From: JBBQZL01 sp038207745
GTDB lineage: Bacteria > Actinomycetota > Thermoleophilia > Solirubrobacterales > 70-9
Direction: 5' to 3'
Assembly (NCBI GenBank): GCA_038207745.1
Contig: JBBQZL010000154.1
Coordinates: 1-6,545 of the forward strand
Length of the DNA stretch: 6,545 nt
Shown one piece after another: positions 1 through 5,631 of the stretch. Below the pieces are notes generated by a model, which searched no databases, was not told the origin of the DNA, and saw nothing but the letters and a program-made list of their open reading frames with translations. A program made the position numbers and the translations under genes. Position 1 is the first letter of the stretch; the number at the start of each line of letters is the position of its first letter.

Positions 1-1016
1 TTCGGCTGCTCGACAAACCCCGAGTAGAAGGCCGAGAAGACGATGTACACAAAGGCGGCCAGGAGGATCCAGGCAAGCGCGGAGGCCCGGAAGCGGCGGA
101 AGCCGAGAAGCCTCAGCCCCAGCCACAGTGCGGCACCGCCCCGGGCTGCCACAAAGAGGGGGACCGCCACCATTGCGAACACCTGACAGGCCTGGAGCAG
201 GGATTGGGCGACCGCGCTGTAGTCATTGCCCTGACCGGGGTCGGCGATTATGAAGATCGGGACTCCGAGAACCAGCCCGCCCGCGAGCGCCGCGATGACT
301 CCGATGATCGCCTGGCCGGGACCCCACGTTGCCCAGGGCCAGGCTCCAGGCTCCGTCCCCGGCGCGGCCGGGCCTCCCGTCTCCGTCCACACGGGCGGGG
401 CCGGTGGTGGAACCGACGTGACGGGAATCGACGCTGCCGTGTGGGCGGTGGCCGTGGACGGTGGCGGGGCCGAGGGATCACCGATGACGAGAACCGGGCC
501 GGTGGGACGGTCAGCCATCGCGGAGACCGGACCCGGATCCACCTGGCGAACGACGATCGTGTGGGCCACCTTGTCCCCCAACCGCTGACGGCGGTCAGAT
601 GAGGCGACGATCGCGTAGTCGATGCCGATCAGCGCCAGCGGTGCATCAACGATCCGCAGCAGGTTTCTCAGCGCCGAATCGTTGTAGGAAAGGCGCCCGC
701 CATCGATCGGGAGGACCCGGAGGCCGGTGGCGTTCTTTCCGATCGTCTGGCCATAGCGCCACTCGCAGACCGCGTAGTAGTTGAACCAGGCGGTCAGATA
801 GATGATCGCCATCACGGCGGCCGTCGTCTCGCTTGCGGAGCCTAGGAACAGGAGGGGCAACTGAAACGGGAAGAAGAAGATCCCGAGGATCCAGACGGCG
901 CTGTCGAGTGCGGCAGCGCCGAGCCGTCGTTGGAAGCTCGCGTACTCGTAAGCCTGCCCTCCGAGCATAAATCTGCGCGGGGCGTCGGGGGCAGATGTCT
1001 CGGTTCCTGTTTCCAT
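1..1016 (-). CDS. RDD domain / CPBP-type membrane protein, 3' end beyond window
   Basis: The reading frame is open from an ATG at 1016 down to the left edge (338 codons seen, no stop), so the C-terminus is missing. Residues 28-157 form an RDD domain: the FQRRLGAAALD opening with its conserved Arg and Asp, two hydrophobic helices (about 37-58 and 66-82), GQTIGK..GLRV at 89-101, and RQRLGDKVAHTIVV at 143-156. A Pro/Ala/Thr-rich linker covers about 160-230. After that come hydrophobic segments at about 234-258, 276-291 and 312-330, with GLRLLGFRRFR between the last two. This pattern and the ending FSAFYSGFVEQP resemble the N-terminal half of actinobacterial CPBP (Abi) intramembrane proteases. 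The catalytic EExxxR and later motifs would lie outside the window, so protease activity is inferred. No Shine-Dalgarno or clear -10 precedes the ATG. An in-frame GTG lies at 1022 and an ATG at 968, so the start is uncertain. Confidence 0.82.
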   Translation of the reverse strand, partial: METGTETSAPDAPRRFMLGGQAYEYASFQRRLGAAALDSAVWILGIFFFPFQLPLLFLGSASETTAAVMAIIYLTAWFNYYAVCEWRYGQTIGKNATGLRVLPIDGGRLSYNDSALRNLLRIVDAPLALIGIDYAIVASSDRRQRLGDKVAHTIVVRQVDPGPVSAMADRPTGPVLVIGDPSAPPPSTATAHTAASIPVTSVPPPAPPVWTETGGPAAPGTEPGAWPWATWGPGQAIIGVIAALAGGLVLGVPIFIIADPGQGNDYSAVAQSLLQACQVFAMVAVPLFVAARGGAALWLGLRLLGFRRFRASALAWILLAAFVYIVFSAFYSGFVEQP

Positions 1017-1043
1017 GTGCACCGTGCGCAGGCAGTCTCACAG

Positions 1044-1058
1044 GTTGGAGCCGCCAAC
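1044..1058. repeat. Small palindrome GTTGG-N5-CCAAC, possible operator
   Basis: Two perfect 5-bp arms surround a 5-bp centre (AGCCG). It lies inside a wider imperfectly centred pair, ACAGGT at 1040-1045 and ACCTGT at 1071-1076. Its place in the middle of a divergent spacer fits a regulator-binding site, but 5-bp arms can arise by chance and no regulator gene is in view. Confidence 0.25.
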
Positions 1059-1116
1059 TGGCTGCAACTCACCTGTCCGAACGCGGCAATCCGGCTCTGC
1101 AAAGTCGGCTCCTCGC

Positions 1117-1122
1117 TACCCT
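1117..1122 (+). promoter_or_regulatory. Candidate -10 box (TACCCT) for a leaderless PBP transcript
   Basis: TACCCT fits the actinobacterial TANNNT -10 pattern. Its last base is 8 nt before the GTG at 1131, the distance at which transcription would begin on the start codon itself. No purine-rich Shine-Dalgarno is present before that GTG; the bases there are pyrimidine-rich (CTTCCTCC). No good -35 hexamer is seen about 17 bp upstream. Leaderless initiation is the simplest reading but is inferred. Confidence 0.4.
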
Positions 1123-1130
1123 TCCTCCAA

Positions 1131-3299
1131 GTGACCTCCCGTCAGCGCCGGATAAATCGGAGACGCGGTGGCGTTCGCAGCAAGCTGCTGTTCGTCGTTG
1201 CAGGACTCGGAACAGTTGCCATCGCAGTTGCGGTGGCCGCTGGTGGTTGGGTGCTCAGCGTTGCCGAAAGCGCCCCGAACCCGAATGATCTGAAGCCGAT
1301 CGACAAGGGTCGCAGCTCGGTCATCTTCGCCGGCGACGGCACCCGCCTGGGGGTGATCCGCTCGGACGAGACGAGAATCCCGATCTCGATCGACAAGATC
1401 CCCAAGGATCTCCAGAACGCCACGGTCGCGATCGAGGACCAGCGCTTCTACGAGCACAACGGAGTCGACGCCGAAGGTGTGACCCGAGCCCTCTGGGCAA
1501 ACCTGACCTCGGGCGAGGTCCAGCAGGGTGGTTCGACGATCACCATGCAGTTGATGCGCAACCTCTACATCGCAGCGCCGAAACGCGATATCGATCGCAA
1601 GATCAAAGAGGCGGATATGGCGATCAATTTCGAGAAGGAACATTCCAAGAAGCAGATCCTCAACGAGTATCTGAACACCGCCTCCTACGGAACCCTCGAT
1701 GGCCGGACCGCACTTGGCGTCCAGGCAGCCGCGAAGATCTACTTCAACAAGCCGGCGAAGCGCCTCAACCTCCAGCAGTCCGCGATGATCGCCGGGCTTC
1801 CACAGGCACCCTCAGACTACAACCCCTACCTGAACCCGACGGGTGCCAAGGAGCGGCGCAACGAGGTCCTGACAAAGATGGCCGATCTCGGCTACATCAC
1901 GCGGAACGAGTCGCTGACCGCGCAGCAGAAGGGCCTTCAGCTCCACCGCACAAATGAGTTCACAACCATCCGCGAGCCGCTGTTCTTCGACTACGTCGAA
2001 AACGAGCTGATCGCACGCTACGGCGTCAACACCGTGCGCCTGGGCGGACTCAAGGTCTATACGACGATTGACCCGGCCCTGCAGGAGACGGGCCGCGCGG
2101 CGATCGCGGGGGCGCTGCCCTACACAACCGACCCGTCCGCCGCGCTTGTCGCCATCGACCCCGCCAACGGCGACATCAAGGCAATGGTCTCGAGCTCCTC
2201 CTACAGCGACGAGAAGTACAACCTCGCGGCTCAGGGCCGGCGCCAGCCGGGCTCGACATTCAAGGCGTTTGTGCTGACCACGGCGATCAAACAGGGCATC
2301 GACCCCTATACGACCTACTACGAGTCCAAACCGCTGAGTCTCGACCTGCCCGAGTTCGGGCATTGGAACGTGGCGACCTCAGATCAGGGATATAAGGGTT
2401 CGATCAATCTCTATGACGCCACGGTCGCATCCGACAACACGGTCTTCGCACAGCTCGATCTCGATGTCGGCCCCGACCAGGTGGCCAAGACCGCTCACGA
2501 CATGGGCATCACCACCGAGCTCGACTCGATCCCCGCGGAGGGCCTCGGCGGCCTCCGGATCGGCGCATCCCCCCTGGAGATGGCGGACGCCTACGCGACG
2601 CTCGCCTCCGGCGGCATCCATCATCCGCCGATCGCTATCCGCAAGGTCGATTTCCCGGGCAAGCGCGTCGACGAACCCCAGCCGGGAGATTCCAAGCGGG
2701 TGCTGAGCGACGGGGTGGCATACGAGGTGACCAAGATCCTCAACGCCAACATCACCGGTGGCACCGGAACCGCCGCGTATACGGGCTGCTCAGGACAGGC
2801 GGGCAAGACCGGCACGACAGACAACTTCGTCGACGCCTGGTTTGTCGGCTACCAGCCCAATCTGGCCACATCGGTCTGGGTCGGATATCCCGACAGCAAC
2901 AACATCTCGATGTCGAGCGTCCACGGGATCACCGTCTACGGCGGCACATTCCCCGCGCAGATCTGGAACTCGTTCTACGTCAACTCGGCGATTCCGTGTG
3001 AAACCTTCCCGGCCCCGACCGACCCGGTTCAGTTCCACTCGTTCTCGGGCAGCTACACCGCGTCGGCTCCGTCCACCGATACGACCACCGATTCAACCGG
3101 CTCGGCGAAGAACAAGAAAAAGACCGACCCGAACAAGTACAACAACCCGGACCTCTACGCGCCTGGCGCGGACCCCGCGCCGGCACCCGCACCGACGCCG
3201 GCGCCCGCGCCAAGCCCGCCCCCTGGCGGCGGCGGCGGCGGCATCGGCGGCGGCGGCATCGGGGCCGGCCGGGTCGAATCCGGGCAGGCAGGCAACTGA
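1131..3299 (+). CDS. Class A penicillin-binding protein (bifunctional transglycosylase/transpeptidase)
   Basis: This 722-residue protein polymerises lipid II into glycan strands and cross-links the peptides outside the membrane. The order is: Arg-rich cytoplasmic tip (1-18), one membrane anchor (about 19-44), GT51 transglycosylase (about 60-245), linker, penicillin-binding transpeptidase (about 333-618), then a low-complexity tail. GT51 motifs: EDQRFYEHNGVD at 102-113 with the catalytic Glu 102, QGGSTITMQL at 132-141, KIKEADMAINFE at 157-168, ILNEYLNTASYG at 176-187. Transpeptidase motifs: STFK at 375-378 (nucleophile Ser 375), SDN at 434-436, KTG at 559-561. All key residues are intact. I chose the GTG at 1131 because family members begin with a short basic stretch just before the anchor. 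An upstream TTG at 930 would add 67 unlikely residues that overlap the opposite gene. The stop overlaps the next gene's proposed start. It is ponA/PBP1A-like, but a specific symbol is not assigned. Confidence 0.95.
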   Translation: MTSRQRRINRRRGGVRSKLLFVVAGLGTVAIAVAVAAGGWVLSVAESAPNPNDLKPIDKGRSSVIFAGDGTRLGVIRSDETRIPISIDKIPKDLQNATVAIEDQRFYEHNGVDAEGVTRALWANLTSGEVQQGGSTITMQLMRNLYIAAPKRDIDRKIKEADMAINFEKEHSKKQILNEYLNTASYGTLDGRTALGVQAAAKIYFNKPAKRLNLQQSAMIAGLPQAPSDYNPYLNPTGAKERRNEVLTKMADLGYITRNESLTAQQKGLQLHRTNEFTTIREPLFFDYVENELIARYGVNTVRLGGLKVYTTIDPALQETGRAAIAGALPYTTDPSAALVAIDPANGDIKAMVSSSSYSDEKYNLAAQGRRQPGSTFKAFVLTTAIKQGIDPYTTYYESKPLSLDLPEFGHWNVATSDQGYKGSINLYDATVASDNTVFAQLDLDVGPDQVAKTAHDMGITTELDSIPAEGLGGLRIGASPLEMADAYATLASGGIHHPPIAIRKVDFPGKRVDEPQPGDSKRVLSDGVAYEVTKILNANITGGTGTAAYTGCSGQAGKTGTTDNFVDAWFVGYQPNLATSVWVGYPDSNNISMSSVHGITVYGGTFPAQIWNSFYVNSAIPCETFPAPTDPVQFHSFSGSYTASAPSTDTTTDSTGSAKNKKKTDPNKYNNPDLYAPGADPAPAPAPTPAPAPSPPPGGGGGGIGGGGIGAGRVESGQAGN
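3165..3269 (+). repeat. Low-complexity Pro-Ala / Gly tail of the PBP
   Basis: The last part of the PBP reads as alternating Pro-Ala with a few Thr/Ser, then a Pro triplet, then runs of six and four Gly separated by Ile. In DNA the Gly part is two tandem copies of a GGC run ending in ATC (about 3227-3260). Extracytoplasmic Pro/Gly tails of this sort are common in actinobacterial class A PBPs and are probably flexible. The GGC tract is prone to length change by slippage. Confidence 0.8.
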
Positions 3300-4525
3300 G
3301 CAGGCGCATCGGTGCGGCAGGTCTCGTCGGCCTCGCCGTCAGCGGTCTCGCACTCGCTGCACCCGGATCCGCCCTGGTTCCAGGCGCGGTCGGCAGCGAC
3401 AGCGGCTGGGTGCTCGGGGTCTTTGGCGGGGGCCTTGGACTGGACGGCGGCTCCTACTACGCCCTTCTCTGGGTCGCGTTCGCGTCCTACCTTCTGATCC
3501 TCGCGGCGGCAGGATCCCTTGGTCCGAGAGTGATCTGGTGGTCGATCGTCGTAGCGGTGATCGTCTTTGCGCTGGCGCCACCATTGATCTCCGGTGATGT
3601 CTTCAACTACATCGCATACGCGCGGATCGGCGCCGAGCATGGGGCCAACCCATATGTGATCGAACCCAATGCCTTCCCCGGCGACCCCGTCTTTCTCCAC
3701 CTCGGCTGGCCAAACGCAGTCAGCGTCTACGGTCCGGTGTTCACGCTTGGGAGCTACCTGGTCGGCATCGCCTCGGTCTCGTTCGCGCTCTGGGCATTCA
3801 AGGCGGTGGCGGCGATCTCGCTGCTGGCGATCGCGGGACTGATCGGCCGGGCCGCCCCATCAAGAGGCCTTGATCCAGCCGGTGCGATGGCACTCGTCGC
3901 GCTCAACCCGCTGGTCCTCGTCCACTGCGTCGGCGGTGCGCACAACGACACGCTGATGATGGCTCTCGCGACGGCCGGTGTCTGCGCCCTGCTGGCGGGT
4001 CGCGAGGCAACCTCCGGCGTCGCACTGTTCGGCGCCGTGGCCGTCAAGGCGTCGGCACTTCTGGTTGCGCCATTTGCGCTTATCGGCGCCGATCGGCGCT
4101 GGCGCCTGGTCGTCGGCGGTCTCGCCGCAGCCGTCGTCGTCGGAATGGTTTCGGCGGCGATCTTCGGATCCCATGTGATCGACGCATTCACGCTGCTCGG
4201 AAACAACCAGGAGACGACGACCAGATACAGCATCCCGGCGACGATCTCACGAGGCCTGGGCGTCGATTCGGACCCGGTCCGGCTCGTTGCGACAATCCTC
4301 TACGCGGCAGGCGTTCTCTGGCTGGCGCTCTGGACCTGGCGCGGCAGCGATTGGGTCCGGGCCGCGGCCTGGGCCGCCTTCGGAATACTGCTCGCGACAG
4401 GGTGGATGCTTCCCTGGTACCTGATCTGGGCCCTGCCGCTGGCAGCTCTGGCCAGGGACAGGATCCTGGTCGTCGGCCTCCTGCTACTGACCGCGTTCGA
4501 GCTGATCAACCGAATCCCCTTCTAG
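3296..4525 (+). CDS. GT-C mannosyltransferase-like membrane protein (MptB/GT87-like), probable CTG start
   Basis: This polytopic protein resembles polyprenol-phosphomannose-dependent alpha-1,6-mannosyltransferases (MptA/MptB) and the DUF2029/GT87 group, which use lipid-linked sugars on the outer membrane face. The signature is SGDVFNYIAYAR followed by NPY (residues 99-120 counted from the CTG), with Asp 101 the likely GT-C acidic residue in the first outer loop. VYGPVF follows, then NPLVL and GGAHND (213-218), and LPWYLIW near 372-378. About ten hydrophobic segments are visible. The first ATG/GTG/TTG in frame is the GTG at 3410 (371 aa), but the codons before it read SRRIGAAGLVGLAV..., a basic tip plus a membrane helix, back to a CTG at 3296. 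That CTG overlaps the PBP stop as CTGA, a 4-nt overlap typical of coupled genes, and gives 409 residues. No ATG/GTG/TTG lies further upstream in a sensible place. The acceptor is unknown; mannose is inferred from the family. Confidence 0.82.
   Translation: MSRRIGAAGLVGLAVSGLALAAPGSALVPGAVGSDSGWVLGVFGGGLGLDGGSYYALLWVAFASYLLILAAAGSLGPRVIWWSIVVAVIVFALAPPLISGDVFNYIAYARIGAEHGANPYVIEPNAFPGDPVFLHLGWPNAVSVYGPVFTLGSYLVGIASVSFALWAFKAVAAISLLAIAGLIGRAAPSRGLDPAGAMALVALNPLVLVHCVGGAHNDTLMMALATAGVCALLAGREATSGVALFGAVAVKASALLVAPFALIGADRRWRLVVGGLAAAVVVGMVSAAIFGSHVIDAFTLLGNNQETTTRYSIPATISRGLGVDSDPVRLVATILYAAGVLWLALWTWRGSDWVRAAAWAAFGILLATGWMLPWYLIWALPLAALARDRILVVGLLLLTAFELINRIPF
4522..4525. other. Interlocked stop codons (CTAG) of convergent genes
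   Basis: The plus-strand glycosyltransferase ends with TAG at 4523-4525 and the minus-strand flippase-like gene ends with TAG read from 4524 to 4522. The palindrome CTAG therefore serves both, a 4-nt tail-to-tail overlap with no intergenic DNA. I see no stem-loop with a T-tract on either side, so transcripts may run into the opposite gene. Confidence 0.9.
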
Positions 4526-5577
4526 GAGGACTCCGACTCCGCCATGACCTCCTGTTCCTCGGCCGCTGCTGCCACGTCGCCAGGTTTGATCGACCAGCCC
4601 TCACGCCTCGCGATCAGGGTCACGATCCCGACGTAGAACAGCTCGACAATGGTCAGCACCCCGCGAACGGCGATCGCGATCAGCGACCCAACCGCGAAGC
4701 TCCCGGCCGGGAGCGCCGCCTTCACGCCCCACGCGAATGCGGCATCGCGAACGCCGAGCCCCGCCGGCGCGACGATCGTAAGCAGGGCCGCGACGTATCC
4801 AAGTGCCTGGGCGGACCCAACCGTTGCAACCTCGCTGAACGGAATATCGAAGACGGATCTGGCGACGAAGTAGACCGCGAGGCCGGCCAGACACCAGTTG
4901 AGGGTGAAGTAGACCAACATCAACAGGACTCCTCGGAGGGGGACGGTCTCGGGAAGCGGCTCGCGCCCGAAGGCACCGAGAAGCCGATTCGCCAGGGGGC
5001 CAAAGATCCGGGGATGAAGCACGACGATCGCGGCGGGGACGACCAGCACCACGGCCCAGCGGATCGGCTGGCCCTGCAGATCGGGGTGGATGATCACAAA
5101 GTACGCGGCCAGTGAAACCGCGGCCGTCAGGGAGAGCGCCTGCTCGTAGACGAGGCTCGCGATCGTGATTCTGCGCGGAACTCCTGCCCGCTCGGAGAGC
5201 ACGAGCCGCGCAAGCACGTAAAGCACGCTACCCGGCACATAGCGGGCGAGGAGCGGCTGGCCCCAGACAACCTGGGCGCGCAGCACACCGATCGGAAAAC
5301 CGAGAAAGCGCAGGATCAGATCCCAGGCCAGCGCGTTCAGCGCGTAGTAGATCGGCAGGATCACGAAGGCCGGAATCAGCCACTCGACCTGGAAGTGGAC
5401 ACCGCTTGCGCGGATCTGATCCCACTGGTTGACCACGGTCAGAACCAGGAAGCCGAAGATCAGCAACGCTATCCCGAGTTGGATCGCCACCCGCACGGAG
5501 CGTCGCCGGGGCGGACGTGATCCGAACCGGGCGCCGAACTCACCAAGGCGGTGCAGAAGCGGTTTGTGTTCTTCCAC
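4522..5577 (-). CDS. Flippase-like / LPG synthase TM-domain (UPF0104) membrane protein
   Basis: The 351-residue product is a multi-pass membrane protein of the lysylphosphatidylglycerol synthase TM-domain family (YbhN/AglD-like). It starts with a cytoplasmic basic stretch (RPPRRR at 21-26), then hydrophobic segments at about 29-50, 67-90, 107-127, 137-163, 172-188, 213-240, 255-272 and 293-323. Family landmarks are YVPGSVLYVLARL at 113-125, the SLVYEQ segment near 141-146, and APAGLGVRDAAFAWG at 270-284. No aminoacyl-transferase domain is attached, so it is not a full MprF; members of this type are linked to lipid or lipid-linked sugar handling, but substrates are mostly unproven. I chose the GTG at 5577. 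The frame stays open to 5826, but that extension overlaps thiL and is not family-like. An AAGG lies 9 nt before the GTG, and the same bases form a TAAGGT -10 candidate. The C-terminus (about 336-351) is acidic and Ala/Ser-rich. Confidence 0.87.
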   Translation of the reverse strand: MEEHKPLLHRLGEFGARFGSRPPRRRSVRVAIQLGIALLIFGFLVLTVVNQWDQIRASGVHFQVEWLIPAFVILPIYYALNALAWDLILRFLGFPIGVLRAQVVWGQPLLARYVPGSVLYVLARLVLSERAGVPRRITIASLVYEQALSLTAAVSLAAYFVIIHPDLQGQPIRWAVVLVVPAAIVVLHPRIFGPLANRLLGAFGREPLPETVPLRGVLLMLVYFTLNWCLAGLAVYFVARSVFDIPFSEVATVGSAQALGYVAALLTIVAPAGLGVRDAAFAWGVKAALPAGSFAVGSLIAIAVRGVLTIVELFYVGIVTLIARREGWSIKPGDVAAAAEEQEVMAESESS

Positions 5578-5585
5578 TGATTCTG

Positions 5586-5591
5586 ACCTTA
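5586..5591 (-). promoter_or_regulatory. Candidate -10 box (TAAGGT) for the flippase-like gene
   Basis: Read on the minus strand, TAAGGT is followed by exactly 8 nt and then the GTG at 5577. This is the same geometry as the candidate at 1117-1122 before the PBP. The AAGG within it could instead act as a weak Shine-Dalgarno, so whether the message is leaderless or led is undecided. No clear -35 is present. Confidence 0.35.
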
Positions 5592-5618
5592 GCCTGGAAT
5601 CGCCCGCATCGGCCTTAG
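5587..5618. repeat. CCTTAG direct repeat in the 54-bp divergent spacer
   Basis: CCTTAG occurs at 5587-5592 and again at 5613-5618, 26 bp apart start to start. The left copy overlaps the minus-strand -10 candidate and the right copy overlaps the plus-strand one. This could be a shared control site or a by-product of two similar promoters. The 54-bp spacer (5578-5631) is visibly less GC-rich than the flanking genes. Confidence 0.3.
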
Positions 5619-5621
5619 AGT
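5616..5621 (+). promoter_or_regulatory. Weak candidate -10 box (TAGAGT) for thiL
   Basis: TAGAGT matches TANNNT and ends 10 nt before the thiL ATG at 5632, which would leave at most a few bases of leader. No Shine-Dalgarno is visible before that ATG (the preceding bases are CTGCTGAA) and no -35 stands out. Confidence 0.25.
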
Positions 5622-5631
5622 CACTGCTGAA

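Larger units (their letters stand above)
1017..1130. promoter_or_regulatory. Divergent intergenic region between the RDD-CPBP gene and the PBP gene
   Basis: These 114 bp separate two divergently read genes and should hold both promoters. For the plus strand there is a TANNNT -10 candidate at 1117-1122. For the minus strand I see no convincing -10 or ribosome-binding site. The region contains an inverted repeat (1044-1058) flanked by a wider ACAGGT (1040-1045) / ACCTGT (1071-1076) pair. An open frame from a TTG at 930 runs through it in phase with the PBP, but the encoded stretch has no PBP-like features and overlaps the opposite gene, so I treat it as non-coding. Confidence 0.55.

Noticed and set aside
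930..1130. In-frame 5' extension of the PBP from a TTG at 930
   Set aside because: It adds 67 residues rich in Cys, His and Ser with no likeness to PBP N-termini and overlaps the start of the opposite RDD gene; the GTG at 1131 sits just before the basic tip and membrane anchor.
1121..1130. GGAGGAAGG on the minus strand, resembling a strong ribosome-binding site
   Set aside because: The nearest start after it (TTG at 1102) opens an 86-codon frame that is a shadow of the RDD gene; the match is more likely chance.
1116..1643. 175-codon minus-strand open frame inside the PBP
   Set aside because: Antisense shadow of the GT51 region; no recognisable domain and no sensible start signal.
1812..2363. 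183-codon minus-strand open frame inside the PBP
   Set aside because: Antisense shadow of the transpeptidase region, with low-complexity Arg/Val/Gly content.
3221..3265. GGC-rich tandem repeat as a mobile or CRISPR-like repeat
   Set aside because: It is in frame and codes for the Gly runs of the PBP tail; there are no spacers or longer repeat units.
2758..3597. 279-codon plus-strand open frame across the end of the PBP
   Set aside because: Arg/Pro/Ser-rich composition, typical of the wrong frame of GC-rich coding DNA; it spans the true PBP and glycosyltransferase genes.
4443..4470. CCAGG...CCTGG inverted repeat near the end of the glycosyltransferase as a terminator
   Set aside because: Short stem, inside the coding region, and no following T-tract.
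4351..5115. 254-codon plus-strand open frame across the convergent junction
   Set aside because: Highly polar Arg/Asp/Gly composition, runs through parts of two real membrane-protein genes on both strands, no domain seen.
5578..5631. TPP riboswitch before thiL
   Set aside because: Only 54 bp are available and no THI-box-like sequence (CUGAGA, ACCUGA) is present.
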